64,000 nt of DNA, taken from Flavobacterium flavigenum (GTDB taxonomy: Bacteria; Bacteroidota; Bacteroidia; Flavobacteriales; Flavobacteriaceae). Shown here piece by piece: positions 43,048 through 52,262 of this stretch. The position numbers and the translations under genes were made by a program. Location of the stretch: NCBI RefSeq assembly GCF_027111255.2, contig NZ_CP114285.2, positions 3,534,001-3,598,000 on the forward strand. The letters run 5' to 3'. Every line of letters begins with the position of its first letter. Within the stretch, counting starts at the first letter, position 1. A model generated the notes under the pieces. That model had not been told where the DNA came from and ran no database searches. It saw only the letters and a program-made list of their open reading frames with translations.

Positions 43048-43680
43048 TTAAGGTTTCGTTTTAATTTGAATTAGTGGTTTTACAAATTTAACTTCCTCAG
43101 GGAATTTAATTTTTGTTTTATCCCATTTAATATCATCTGAAGAATAATAAGATTCATCATTTCTCTTATATTTCAAAACAGTATCTTCTTCTTGGGTTGT
43201 TCTTCTTACAATACAGAAATCACGATCTCTGATAAAACACTTCAAGGATTTACGTAAATCAAAGAATATCTTCGATGTCAATGTGTCAGATTGTGATGCG
43301 ATAAAAGTTGCATTTCGAAAGTTATCTTTATAATTCAATTTTATAAATTCATAAAGGTTTTTATTTGAAATTTCAATTAAATCTTTTGGTTGTAAATTTA
43401 TAAAATAAGGAATAATGTCTGCATTTGGTGTTCCGCATATAAATCCTATTCCTTTATTTTGAAAGTAGTATGCTGTAGAATCAGTGTTTATAATAAAGGT
43501 ATTTGTTCCATAGACTAGCCAGCCGGGAATAGGAAGGTTTGGAGGAATGGTATCGTTGCCGGTGATTTTTCCCTTACTTTCCTTAGAAATTATATAATGA
43601 ATATTTTCTTTTTGATTTTCTTTCTTGCTACAATTCGAAAGAAATATACAAATAACGAAACTAATAAAAATTTTAGCCAT
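43048..43680 (-). CDS. Hypothetical lipoprotein
   Basis: A 210-residue protein with signal MAKIFISFVICIFLSNCSKK (lipobox LSNC). The mature part has a Pro-rich patch (DTIPPNLPIPGWLVYG), a hydrophobic strand region (INTDSTAYYFQNKGIGFICG) and a Cys pair near RKSLKCFIRDRDFCIVRRT. I do not recognise the family. It sits downstream of accD on the same strand, beyond a terminator. Confidence 0.7.
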   Translation of the reverse strand: MAKIFISFVICIFLSNCSKKENQKENIHYIISKESKGKITGNDTIPPNLPIPGWLVYGTNTFIINTDSTAYYFQNKGIGFICGTPNADIIPYFINLQPKDLIEISNKNLYEFIKLNYKDNFRNATFIASQSDTLTSKIFFDLRKSLKCFIRDRDFCIVRRTTQEEDTVLKYKRNDESYYSSDDIKWDKTKIKFPEEVKFVKPLIQIKTKP

Positions 43681-43705
43681 GAAGAATAAGATTTAAAATT
43701 AAATA

Positions 43706-43745
43706 TATAAAAAAATCTCACCTGCAATGAAGCGGATGAGATTTT
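43706..43745 (-). terminator. Terminator after accD
   Basis: AAAATCTCA (43712-43720) and TGAGATTTT (43737-43745) pair around a 16-nt loop. Read leftward the hairpin is followed by a T run. It lies 24 nt beyond the accD stop. Confidence 0.75.
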
Positions 43746-43768
43746 AATATTTTTAGAAGTTTTAAAAA

Positions 43769-44626
43769 CTATTTTCTAATGTCATTGTTCTGAATCAAAT
43801 CAATATATAAGTTGATCTTATCTTTCAATTCTTTTCTTGGTGTAATAAAGTCAAGGAAACCGTGCTCTAAAAGAAACTCAGCAGTTTGGAAACCTTCCGG
43901 CAAATCTTTTCCTGTGGTATCACGTACAACACGCGGGCCAGCAAAACCAATCAAAGCGCCAGGCTCAGAGATGTTGATGTCTCCCAGCATAGCATATGAT
44001 GCAGTTGTTCCTCCTGTAGTTGGGTCTGTACATAAAGAAATGTATGGTAAACCGGCTTCGGCAAGCTGAGCCAATTTTACAGACGTTTTAGCCAATTGCA
44101 TTAAGGAATAAGCCGCTTCCATCATACGGGCTCCACCAGACTTGGAAATCATTACAAAAGGTAATTTGTTTTTGATCGCGTGATCAATACCTCTTGCGAT
44201 TTTTTCACCTACAACTGCTCCCATAGATCCACCAATAAAGGCAAAATCCATACAGCAGATTACAAGTTCTCTTCCTTTAGATTTTCCTACTCCAGTACGA
44301 ACAGCGTCTTTAAGGTGCGTTTTTTCCATTACATCTTTCAGTCTCTCAGCGTATTTTTTTGTATCCACAAAATGCAGAGGATCTTTTGATGTCATGTTTT
44401 TATCTAACTCAACAAATTCGTTGTTGTCGAATAAAATTTCAAAATAGGTTGCGCTTCCAATTCGAACGTGAAAATCATCTTCAGGGCTTACGAACAGATT
44501 TCTCGCTAATTCGTCAGCATCAATAATTTTTCCGGTAGGGGATTTGTACCACAATCCTTTCGGAACGTCCATCTTGTCTTCTGTAGCAGTCGTAATCCCT
44601 TTTTCCTGTCTTTTAAACCAAGCCAT
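43769..44626 (-). CDS. accD: Acetyl-CoA carboxylase carboxyltransferase subunit beta
   Basis: Beta subunit of the carboxyltransferase that makes malonyl-CoA, the first step of fatty-acid synthesis. The 285-residue protein has the conserved crotonase-like core: [60 protein letters not shown] and [11 protein letters not shown]. The N-terminal four-Cys zinc ribbon seen in E. coli AccD is absent. The equivalent segment reads [20 protein letters not shown] without cysteines. It lies between fbaA and a lipoprotein gene, with no accA alongside. Confidence 0.95.
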   Translation of the reverse strand: MAWFKRQEKGITTATEDKMDVPKGLWYKSPTGKIIDADELARNLFVSPEDDFHVRIGSATYFEILFDNNEFVELDKNMTSKDPLHFVDTKKYAERLKDVMEKTHLKDAVRTGVGKSKGRELVICCMDFAFIGGSMGAVVGEKIARGIDHAIKNKLPFVMISKSGGARMMEAAYSLMQLAKTSVKLAQLAEAGLPYISLCTDPTTGGTTASYAMLGDINISEPGALIGFAGPRVVRDTTGKDLPEGFQTAEFLLEHGFLDFITPRKELKDKINLYIDLIQNNDIRK

Positions 44627-44646
44627 ATTGAATGTTTTATTTGTTT

Positions 44647-44702
44647 GAGGTTTCAGATTTCAAGTTGCGAAACCTGAAGCCTGAAACTTTAAACTTGAAA
44701 CT
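44647..44702. repeat. Intergenic dispersed repeat between fbaA and accD
   Basis: This gap is filled by permutations of GTTTCAGATTTCAAGTT, GAAACCTGAAGCCTGAAAC and AAACTTGAAAC, partly inverted so that TTTCAAGTT and AACTTGAAA can pair. Similar words occur at 55279-55307 and, in coding sequence, at 23190-23224. Confidence 0.6.
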
Positions 44703-44708
44703 TTTTTA

Positions 44709-45776
44709 TTATAGTGTATTCACGTTATTCAAATCTGCAAAAGCTTGCTCCAATCTTGCGTTGAATGTTACTTCGCTTTCACGAACCCATCTTCTTGGGT
44801 CATAATATTTTTTGTTTGGAGCATCCGGACCTTCTGGGTTACCAATTTGAGATTTCAAATAGTCAAGGTTTTTAACCATATAATCACGGATTCCTTCAGT
44901 ATATGCGAACTGTAAGTCAGTATCAATATTCATTTTGATCACTCCGTAGCTAATTCCTTCTCTGATTTCTTCAAGTGTAGAACCTGAACCTCCGTGGAAA
45001 ACGAAATCAACTGGATTATGTCCTGTATTGAATTTCTTTTGAACGAAATCCTGAGAATTTTTTAAGATTTTTGGAGTTAATTTTACGTTTCCTGGTTTGT
45101 AAACACCGTGAACGTTTCCAAAAGCAGCAGCAATTGTAAACTTAGGACTTACTTTAGATAATTCTTCGTAAGCGTAAGCTACTTCTTCTGGCTGCGTATA
45201 TAATTTAGAGCTATCAACGTCAGAGTTGTCAACACCATCTTCTTCACCACCTGTAATACCAAGCTCGATTTCTAATGTCATTCCCATTTTGCTCATTCTT
45301 GCCAAATATTCTTTACAGATCTCAATGTTTTCTTCGATTGGCTCCTCAGACAAATCGATCATGTGAGAACTGAATAATGGTTTTCCTGTTTCTGCAAAAT
45401 GTTTTTCAGATGCATCTAACAAACCATCGATCCAAGGCAATAATTTTTTTGCACAGTGGTCAGTATGTAAAATTACAGTTGCACCGTAAGCTTCTGCTAA
45501 AGTATGAATGTGTTTTGCTCCTGCAATACCACCTGCGATTGCCGCTTTTTCACCTGCATTCGATAATCCTTTTCCAGCATTGAATTGTGCTCCTCCATTA
45601 GAGAACTGAATGATAACCGGAGCGTTTAGTTTTGCTGCAGTTTCAAGAACGCCATTAATTGTGCTTGATCCGGTTACGTTTACTGCCGGAAGTGCAAATC
45701 CTTTTTCTTTTGCATAATTAAAGATTTCCTGAACCTGATCTCCTGTAGCTACTCCTGGTTTAATATTGTGTGCCAT
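44709..45776 (-). CDS. fbaA: Class II fructose-bisphosphate aldolase
   Basis: Zinc-dependent aldolase of glycolysis and gluconeogenesis. The 355-residue protein has full length for the class IIA type. It shows the LHTDHCAKKLLPWIDGLLDA zinc/catalytic block, EIELGITGGEEDGVDNS, FGNVHGVYKPGNVKL and the VFHGGSGSTLEEIREGISYGVIKMNIDTD phosphate-binding stretch. The ATG at 45776 (MAHNIKPGVATGDQVQEIF) fits the family. A TAnnTTTG box lies 37 nt upstream. Confidence 0.97.
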   Translation of the reverse strand: MAHNIKPGVATGDQVQEIFNYAKEKGFALPAVNVTGSSTINGVLETAAKLNAPVIIQFSNGGAQFNAGKGLSNAGEKAAIAGGIAGAKHIHTLAEAYGATVILHTDHCAKKLLPWIDGLLDASEKHFAETGKPLFSSHMIDLSEEPIEENIEICKEYLARMSKMGMTLEIELGITGGEEDGVDNSDVDSSKLYTQPEEVAYAYEELSKVSPKFTIAAAFGNVHGVYKPGNVKLTPKILKNSQDFVQKKFNTGHNPVDFVFHGGSGSTLEEIREGISYGVIKMNIDTDLQFAYTEGIRDYMVKNLDYLKSQIGNPEGPDAPNKKYYDPRRWVRESEVTFNARLEQAFADLNNVNTL

Positions 45777-45813
45777 TGTAATTTTTTTTAGTTGTTTTTA
45801 GGTTTTTAGGTTG

Positions 45814-45821
45814 CAAAAATA
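45814..45821 (-). promoter_or_regulatory. Candidate -7 element of fbaA
   Basis: Read leftward this is TATTTTTG (TAnnTTTG), 37 nt before the fbaA ATG and close to the end of the tamL-like gene. A matching -33 element is not seen. Confidence 0.35.
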
Positions 45822-45835
45822 AGAATTAATTAGCA

Positions 45836-48409
45836 TTAGAACGGATAATTTATCCCAAAATTTAAAACTGAATGCCCAAAATTGTATTCTCTGAACCAAC
45901 GTTTGCCCGGTTCATCCGCCGGATTATAAGTCTTAAAGCCTAAATCTAAACGAATAACAAAAAAGCTCAAATCATATCGCAAACCAAATCCGCTTCCTAA
46001 AGCAATTTCTTCGAAATCGTTTAAGCCAGAGAATTTTGCCTTTTCATCAGTTACATTATCGAGTACATTCCAGATATTTCCGGCGTCAGCAAAGATTGCA
46101 CCTTTAACATCTCCGAAGATTTTGAATCGAAATTCCCCACTTAGGGCGAGTTTCATATTGGCTTCATTAAAGTCATTTACTGCATTTGTACTTCCCGGGC
46201 CTAACGCATAAGGCTGCCAGGCTCGATTGTCATTTGATCCTCCGGAATAATAACTTCGTGAAAAAGGAATATAATCTGAGTTTCCAAAAGGAATTGCAAT
46301 ACCAAAAAAGCTTCGGACAGCCAGTACTTTTTCTTTGCCAAAATCCCAGTGTTTAATATAATCAAATTCGGTTTTAATATATTCTGAATATTCCAGATTG
46401 AATATTTCGTAATTGCCTCTTGAGTTTTTAGGAAGACTTGCTACGCCTGAAATGGCAGATAATAAAGTTCCTGCTGATTCTATTTTAGTTTTAAACTGAT
46501 AAAAAGTATTATCTGCCAAATCTTTTTTGGTTGTTTTAGTAAATGTATAACTAGTGGCCAAAATAAAGTCATTTTCAGTCAGACGTACCCTTCTTTCTTC
46601 TATACCCTGAACGTCTTTGTATTTTGAATCCGATGCTGTCAATGCTGTTCTGTTGTTTATAACATCATTAGTAAAATCAGAGGCTCCTTTAGGTATAGTC
46701 AGGTTTTTATTGGCTTGTTCTTCTGGTGTATCTCCCCAGTTGTTGTTATTGACATTGTAATCTTTTCCAATACTATTCAATTCATCATAAGAAGAAGTAT
46801 ATACTTTAAAATAATTATCCGGATTCAGATTACGAACATATTGCGCATTAAGTAGATCTAGTTTTGCAGAATTGTATCTTTTTGGAGACCAAAGGTAAGA
46901 CAGGCCGCCTGTGAAGTTTTCCTTGTCTAGTCCAATGTTTCTTTGTTTAGAAAAACCGGCGGAAATTGACGTGGACGGGATCATGCTTTTCGGAATAATT
47001 TTTTCTGTTCCAAAAGGCATTAAAATTCTTGGGAAATTAAGTTTCATGTCAACTCCATATTCCGAAACATTAAAGAAATTATTATTAGGATTGGCCATGT
47101 CTTTTGATGAGCCTATGTTTACACGAGCAGAAATTTCTAAGGTTTCAGCCCTGTTAAATACATTTCGAATTGTTTCTGAAACACTGGCTCCAATTCCAAA
47201 ATCCTGAATATTGGAATGTGTTAAATCTAAGCTTGCGCCAAAGCTGTATTTTTTTCTTGGTGTCAGATAGACTTTTGCAATTAATGATTGTGCTGTCGAA
47301 TCTCGTTTATCAACTTCATATTGTATTGATGGGTAATTGAAAATTTTCAGATTGTTTAAGTAACGGGAGGAAAGAGTAGTCCTGAAATCGGCATAAGTAC
47401 CTCCCTTTGTAATAAAAATAGCATCTGTAATAGCGCGGGGTTTGTATTTTAATTTGTCATAACTATACAAATTAAAGTTGTTGTAAGTGGTGCTGTCCTT
47501 AATTTGGCTTTTTGCTCGTGCAGGAGAATAATCAGTATAAATATTTACGTCACTTATTTTATACAGCTTAAAAGGTTCTGTCCTGCTGGAATCTTTTTCC
47601 TGAATACTGTTGTCTTTGATGATTAAATTTATGTCTGCCTTATTTTTTTTGCCAATGGTATCAACATCAAAGGTGACATATGTAGGCTGGAAATAGTAGG
47701 CTCCGTGATTTCTAAAATAGGTAGTGATACGATTTTTTTCTTCTTCAAAATCACTGGTTTTGAATTGGTTGCCTGATTTTAAAAATGAAGGTTCCGGGTT
47801 TGTTTTATATAATGAATCCAAAGCTGGTGTGCTTATGTTTTGTCTAATAGAATCCAAAGTAAAAACATTTCCGCTTGTAATATTGTAGTTGATTTTTGCT
47901 TTTTTATAGCCTACCGTGTCAATGTTGTAATTCATGGCTACATTAAAATAGCCATTGTTAAAATAATAGGATTTTAAACGAACTAATGTTTTTTTGGTTT
48001 TTGAAGTATCAATAATAACAGGAGGCTCACCGGTTCTTTTTAAGAATTCATGAATTCCTTTGTATAAAAAAGACTGTCCAAGACGGTCTACTTGTTTAGC
48101 AGATAATATTTTAGATTGGCGCTCATATTTTCCGGGATTATTTTTAAATTTTGCCTGATAACTAGAATCAGGATTTAATTTTGCCAGATTATATAAATTT
48201 AAACGCAGACGAAATCCTAATAAGTTACTGTTTGGTTTCTGATACATCTGATCTGAAGCAGTTTCATCATTGGTAGATTTGCCGTTTACAATAATATCAT
48301 TTTTTATAAGTAAATTTTTTCCGTCCGGAACTCGTTTCACTGCATTACAAGCACAAATAAGTATTGCTATTAGAATAAATGCTGTTATTTTTGTAAAAAT
48401 CTTTTTCAA
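45836..48409 (-). CDS. tamL: TamL-like BamA/TamA-family outer-membrane lipoprotein
   Basis: An 857-residue Omp85-superfamily protein. It begins with a lipoprotein signal (FILIAILICACNAVKRVPDGKNLL, lipobox ICAC) as in Bacteroidota TamL, followed by POTRA-like repeats (residues ~40-330). The C-terminal half is a 16-strand type barrel with the family pieces AIFADAGNIWNV, GSGFGLRYDLSFFVIRLDLGFKTYNP and HSVLNFGINYPF. TamL pairs with TamB in envelope assembly or lipid transport; no tamB gene is adjacent here. It is divergent from the rRNA methyltransferase gene in the block that also holds porT and ubiE. Confidence 0.85.
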   Translation of the reverse strand: MKKIFTKITAFILIAILICACNAVKRVPDGKNLLIKNDIIVNGKSTNDETASDQMYQKPNSNLLGFRLRLNLYNLAKLNPDSSYQAKFKNNPGKYERQSKILSAKQVDRLGQSFLYKGIHEFLKRTGEPPVIIDTSKTKKTLVRLKSYYFNNGYFNVAMNYNIDTVGYKKAKINYNITSGNVFTLDSIRQNISTPALDSLYKTNPEPSFLKSGNQFKTSDFEEEKNRITTYFRNHGAYYFQPTYVTFDVDTIGKKNKADINLIIKDNSIQEKDSSRTEPFKLYKISDVNIYTDYSPARAKSQIKDSTTYNNFNLYSYDKLKYKPRAITDAIFITKGGTYADFRTTLSSRYLNNLKIFNYPSIQYEVDKRDSTAQSLIAKVYLTPRKKYSFGASLDLTHSNIQDFGIGASVSETIRNVFNRAETLEISARVNIGSSKDMANPNNNFFNVSEYGVDMKLNFPRILMPFGTEKIIPKSMIPSTSISAGFSKQRNIGLDKENFTGGLSYLWSPKRYNSAKLDLLNAQYVRNLNPDNYFKVYTSSYDELNSIGKDYNVNNNNWGDTPEEQANKNLTIPKGASDFTNDVINNRTALTASDSKYKDVQGIEERRVRLTENDFILATSYTFTKTTKKDLADNTFYQFKTKIESAGTLLSAISGVASLPKNSRGNYEIFNLEYSEYIKTEFDYIKHWDFGKEKVLAVRSFFGIAIPFGNSDYIPFSRSYYSGGSNDNRAWQPYALGPGSTNAVNDFNEANMKLALSGEFRFKIFGDVKGAIFADAGNIWNVLDNVTDEKAKFSGLNDFEEIALGSGFGLRYDLSFFVIRLDLGFKTYNPADEPGKRWFREYNFGHSVLNFGINYPF

Positions 48410-48448
48410 GTGTTTTTAAATATTTAATTCAAAAGTACATTATATTTT

Positions 48449-49177
48449 ATGATTAGTAAAAACCAAATAAAACTTATAACAGGTTTACATCAAAAAAAGC
48501 AACGTTTTGCTAATCAATTATTCTTTGCTGAAGGAATAAAGGTAATTCAGGAATTATTACAGTCCAATTTTGAATTAGAGTATTTATTCACAACACAAAA
48601 TGATTTTGAAACGGTTGGGACTTCAAAACGTATTCCTGTTACTGAACAGGAACTTAAAAAAATAAGTGCTTTATCAACTCCAAATACATGTTTGGCTGTA
48701 TTCAAGATCCCTGCCGAAAATACAATAATCGACTCGGGCTTAATTTTAGCTTTAGATGATATTCGGGATCCGGGAAATTTAGGAACCATTTTAAGGCTTT
48801 GCGATTGGTTTGGAATTCAACAAATTATTTGCTCAAAAGAAACTGTCGATATCTACAATCCAAAGGTAGTGCAGGCCACAATGGGATCTATTGCCAGAGT
48901 AAATGTAAATTATGTCGATTTGAAATCTTTTATAACAAACGCAAAATTGCTTGTATTTGGAACTTTTATGAATGGCGAAAATATTTATCAATCAGTACTG
49001 CCTCAAAACGGAATCATTATTATGGGTAATGAAGCCAATGGTATTTCAGCAGAAATTGAAAAAACAGTAACAAGCCGACTCACAATTCCCAGATTTGGTA
49101 AACTACAAAAAACCGAAAGTTTAAATGTAGCCACCGCTACTGCTATTGTTCTTAGTGAGTTTAAACGAAATAGTTAG
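48449..49177 (+). CDS. TrmH/SpoU family RNA 2'-O-methyltransferase
   Basis: A 242-residue SPOUT methyltransferase acting on rRNA or tRNA. The N-terminal substrate-binding region begins QKKQRFANQLFFAEGIKVIQELL. The knotted catalytic domain carries the three SpoU motifs LDDIRDPGNLGTILR, IIMGNEANGIS and ESLNVATATAIVLSEF. The target nucleotide cannot be told from sequence. It converges on porT with a 9-bp gap. Confidence 0.92.
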   Translation: MISKNQIKLITGLHQKKQRFANQLFFAEGIKVIQELLQSNFELEYLFTTQNDFETVGTSKRIPVTEQELKKISALSTPNTCLAVFKIPAENTIIDSGLILALDDIRDPGNLGTILRLCDWFGIQQIICSKETVDIYNPKVVQATMGSIARVNVNYVDLKSFITNAKLLVFGTFMNGENIYQSVLPQNGIIIMGNEANGISAEIEKTVTSRLTIPRFGKLQKTESLNVATATAIVLSEFKRNS

Positions 49178-49186
49178 GCTTTTGTT

Positions 49187-49897
49187 TTAATGAAAAGTAA
49201 AATTTATTAAAATTGCTCTTGATTTCATCGAATCTATGTTGTCTGTCCATGGACTCGGCTGACCAGGATTATCACGAACTAATTCATCTGTTATTCCAAA
49301 CATACCTCTGATGGAGGGAGAAAAAATAAAATATTCAGAAAAAATATCGATGCCAAAACCAATTTCATAAGCAGAACTCCATGATTTAGTTCTAAATGTG
49401 CCCTCAAAGTTGTCGTCTTTTGACTTTGAATTGCTGGATAAATTTAGAGTGGTAGAAAGCCCTCCTGTTAAATAAGGACGGATATTTCCTGTACGTAATG
49501 CCGAAAATTTTAATAGTAACGGAAAATGAATATAGGTACTGTTCACCTCTCTTAAATAATCACTTTCTGAATTTCCTACTCCCGAAAAATGCAAATCTCG
49601 TTTTGTGTAGTATAAACCCGGTTCAAAACGCAAATTTACATATTCCTGTAGTCTTAAATCTGCAACAACCCCAACATTAAATCCTGTTGTTTTCTTTACC
49701 TGGATATCTTCTGTGACTTCTTTATAATCAAATTTAAAATCAAAGCTGTTAAAGCCTAAATAATAACCAAAGTATAAACGTTGTTTCTGCCAGTTTTCCA
49801 GATTAATAATAGGATCTTTGCTAAACATACTTTTAGCAAATTGTGAATATCCCTGTGTGGATAATGTTAATAAAATTAAGACTACTGTTTTTTTCAT
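49187..49897 (-). CDS. porT: Type IX secretion/gliding protein PorT (SprT)
   Basis: A 236-residue exported protein with signal MKKTVVLILLTLSTQGYSQ and an eight-strand-like outer-membrane barrel body (QKQRLYFGYYLGFNSFDFKFDY, TGFNVGVVADLRLQEYVNLRFEPGLYYTKRDL). This sequence and its place directly behind ubiE match PorT/SprT, a component needed for type IX secretion and gliding in Flavobacterium. ATG 49897 gives the signal peptide and starts 2 nt after the ubiE stop, so the two genes form an operon. Confidence 0.85.
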   Translation of the reverse strand: MKKTVVLILLTLSTQGYSQFAKSMFSKDPIINLENWQKQRLYFGYYLGFNSFDFKFDYKEVTEDIQVKKTTGFNVGVVADLRLQEYVNLRFEPGLYYTKRDLHFSGVGNSESDYLREVNSTYIHFPLLLKFSALRTGNIRPYLTGGLSTTLNLSSNSKSKDDNFEGTFRTKSWSSAYEIGFGIDIFSEYFIFSPSIRGMFGITDELVRDNPGQPSPWTDNIDSMKSRAILINFTFH

Positions 49898-49898
49898 A

Positions 49899-50630
49899 CT
49901 ATTTTTTTGAAGCAGAATATATCGTTGCAACTCCAAAAGTCTGAGGCATTGCCACAACTTCTATAAACCCAATTTTTCTTAAAATATTGTTTAGCGCTTC
50001 TCCATAAGGAAAAACAGCAGCAGATTCTGACAAATAACCATACGCTGAATTGTCTTTAGAAAATAATTTGCCTATAACTGGAAGTATGTTTTTAGTATAA
50101 AAACGATACCCTTGTCTATAAGGTGTTTTATCAGGAACTGAAGTTTCCAGAATTACAAATACACCATTTGGTTTTAAAACCCTTAAAATTTCAGCAAACC
50201 CTTTTTCTAAATTCTCAAAGTTTCGCACTCCAAAACTCACTGTGATAGCGTCAAAATAATTGTCTTCAAAAGGCATGTTTTCAGAATCACCTAATACTAA
50301 TTCAATTCTGTTTGAAAGATTTTTTTCTTCTACTTTTTTTCTTCCAACTTCCAGCATTCCTGCAGAAATATCTAAACCAATAATTTTTTCGGCTTTGCTT
50401 TGTGCCATTAAAATTGCCAGGTCCCCGGTTCCGGTAGCAATATCAAGTATAACTTTTGGCTTTGAATCAGAAACTATTTTTAATACTTTTTTACGCCATT
50501 TTACATCTATTCCAAATGAAATCACACGATTTAAGTTATCGTAGTTTCCTGATATAGTGTCAAACATTTGTGCAACCTGTTCTTTTTTGCCTAAAGTTGA
50601 GTTTTTGTACGGAGTTATTTTTTCAGACAT
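49899..50630 (-). CDS. ubiE: Demethylmenaquinone methyltransferase UbiE/MenG
   Basis: SAM-dependent methyltransferase; in an organism of this group, which uses menaquinone, it should methylate demethylmenaquinone. The 243-residue protein has the family blocks [30 protein letters not shown], the SAM-binding [35 protein letters not shown] and [18 protein letters not shown]. It precedes porT with almost no gap. Confidence 0.95.
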   Translation of the reverse strand: MSEKITPYKNSTLGKKEQVAQMFDTISGNYDNLNRVISFGIDVKWRKKVLKIVSDSKPKVILDIATGTGDLAILMAQSKAEKIIGLDISAGMLEVGRKKVEEKNLSNRIELVLGDSENMPFEDNYFDAITVSFGVRNFENLEKGFAEILRVLKPNGVFVILETSVPDKTPYRQGYRFYTKNILPVIGKLFSKDNSAYGYLSESAAVFPYGEALNNILRKIGFIEVVAMPQTFGVATIYSASKK

Positions 50631-50803
50631 TTTTTTTATTTACGCAAATATAACATAAAGTATTTAACTGCAATTGTGTTTCTTAATTAGGATTGAATGT
50701 TTTTAGATATTAATTGTATTTTGTAAAATCACTAAAAGTGGGTATTGTAGGTAAAGTATTTATTGGTGAATTTAGCACTTGTAAAAATGTTAATATTTTT
50801 TCA

Positions 50804-51121
50804 ATGATAAATAGAGATACAATGACCCAAATCAAGTGGGTGCTCCTTGCGCTTAGCATCTCATTTGTTCTTGTAAGCTGTTTTGAAAGTACTGTTTTTG
50901 AGAGCAGTATTATATTTAAAGTGCAAAATACGTTCTTAGGATTAAATTTGTTTTTGGAAATTTTAATTTTCTTTGCCTTTAGTACCTTCGTGGTATTTGG
51001 TATTAAGGGTTTTTTTGAGATGTACTCTCAAAAAATATCAAATGTTATTATATTCCTTTCAGGGGTATTTTTAATATTTGTAATTTTTATTTTATGTTAT
51101 CAAATATTGTTTCAAGAGTAG
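50804..51121 (+). CDS. Small hypothetical membrane protein
   Basis: A 105-residue protein with three hydrophobic segments (WVLLALSISFVLVSCF, LFLEILIFFAFSTFVVFGI and VIIFLSGVFLIFVIFILCYQI). I do not recognise a family. ATG 50804 is chosen; ATG 50822 is as plausible, and the frame is open to TTG 50714. It lies between divergent ubiE and convergent folA, ending at a bidirectional terminator. Confidence 0.6.
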   Translation: MINRDTMTQIKWVLLALSISFVLVSCFESTVFESSIIFKVQNTFLGLNLFLEILIFFAFSTFVVFGIKGFFEMYSQKISNVIIFLSGVFLIFVIFILCYQILFQE

Positions 51122-51150
51122 GTCATTGCTCTAATCATTTGATTTAAAAA

Positions 51151-51184
51151 AAACATCCTCAATTTTTGAGGATGTTTTTTTTTA
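51151..51184. terminator. Bidirectional terminator before folA end
   Basis: AAACATCCTCAA and TTGAGGATGTTT form a perfect 12-bp stem with a 3-nt loop, A-rich on one side and T-rich on the other. It serves both the small membrane protein gene and folA. Confidence 0.92.
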
Positions 51185-51664
51185 TTTTTTAATGTATGTT
51201 TCGTAGGTATAATCATAAAGATGGGTTTCGTCTTTATAGTTGGCTTCGGATTCTACCAGTTGCCATTCCCTTTCATTGATTACAGGGAAAAAAGCATCAG
51301 CTTCAAAAGTGTGGTGAACACGTGTTATTTCAATTATATCAGCATATTGTAATCCAAGCGTATAAATTTCGCCTCCTCCTATAATGTATGAATCTTCATT
51401 TTCGGGGCACATCGCAATTGCTTTTTCAATGCTGTCAACCACTATGCAGCCTCCCGGGTTATAATTTTCTTGTCGGGATATAACAATATGTGTTCTGTTA
51501 GGCAGTGGTTTTGGAAAGCTTTCGAAAGTTTTTCTTCCCATTATAATATGGTGATTAGTAGTAAGCGATTTGAATCTTTTAAAATCGTTTGGGAGATGCC
51601 AGACTAATTTGTTTTTCTTTCCCAAGGCATTGTTTTCGGCAACAGCCGCTATCATTATAAGCAT
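51182..51664 (-). CDS. folA: Dihydrofolate reductase
   Basis: NADPH-dependent reductase that regenerates tetrahydrofolate, needed here because thyA-type thymidylate synthesis oxidises folate. The 160-residue protein has the usual marks: MIAAVAENNALGKKNKLVWHLPNDFKRFK, the IIMGRKTFESFPKPLPNRTHIVISR NADP loop and SYIIGGGEIY. It lies 13 bp downstream of the 2TM gene on the same strand, and 0.9 kb from thyA. Confidence 0.96.
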   Translation of the reverse strand: MLIMIAAVAENNALGKKNKLVWHLPNDFKRFKSLTTNHHIIMGRKTFESFPKPLPNRTHIVISRQENYNPGGCIVVDSIEKAIAMCPENEDSYIIGGGEIYTLGLQYADIIEITRVHHTFEADAFFPVINEREWQLVESEANYKDETHLYDYTYETYIKK

Positions 51665-51677
51665 AGTGTGTTAAAGA

Positions 51678-52022
51678 CTAAATTTTATTTTCAGGATTTT
51701 CATTGATAGAAGACTCTAATTGATTAATTCTCTTCTGCTGAAGCGCAACCAATCGGTCAATCTGCTCTCTTTCCCATTTTTTATTCATAAATCGATCTGT
51801 AATGTAGATTTTTATGAAGTGCAAAATAAAGATAAAAAACCATAAAGTAATGATCCATGTACACCAATTTTGTTCTGTTCCAATACTAAAACCAAAAAAA
51901 CGATTAGCTACAAATAAAAATAAGCTTCCTAACAAAAAAAGAACAAAATGAAAATATAAAGCTTTTTTCTGTCTGATTCTTTTACGGGCATACTCATATT
52001 GTTCATGTACTTCTTTTTCCAT
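51678..52022 (-). CDS. 2TM domain-containing protein
   Basis: A 114-residue protein with two membrane segments (residues ~23-42 and 55-76) framed by basic helices: YEYARKRIRQKKALYFHFVLFLLG, then WCTWIITLWFFIFILHFIKIYI and FMNKKWEREQIDRLV. This is the 2TM family common in flavobacteria, where it also occurs next to LytTR sensor proteins; none is seen here. The function is unknown. Confidence 0.88.
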   Translation of the reverse strand: MEKEVHEQYEYARKRIRQKKALYFHFVLFLLGSLFLFVANRFFGFSIGTEQNWCTWIITLWFFIFILHFIKIYITDRFMNKKWEREQIDRLVALQQKRINQLESSINENPENKI

Positions 52023-52262
52023 AATTTATTCAAAATAAGATCATAAAGTTATAATTTATTTTGAAAAATCGCTATTTTGAATAAATAATATTTGATTCAA
52101 AATGGTCTTAAAATCCGAATTTATAAATTAAAAAGCCTAAAATTATCGATAGTGTAAAAAATATATTTCTGGTTGCTATAATCATAAATCATACAGGGTA
52201 CGTATTGATTAATCAGATGAATTTGCGAACTTTGAAGGTATAAATCTAAAAATGAAACAGTT

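Noticed and set aside
49187-49957. Longer start for porT at 49957
   Set aside because: The extra 20 codons lie within the ubiE coding end and would hide the signal peptide.
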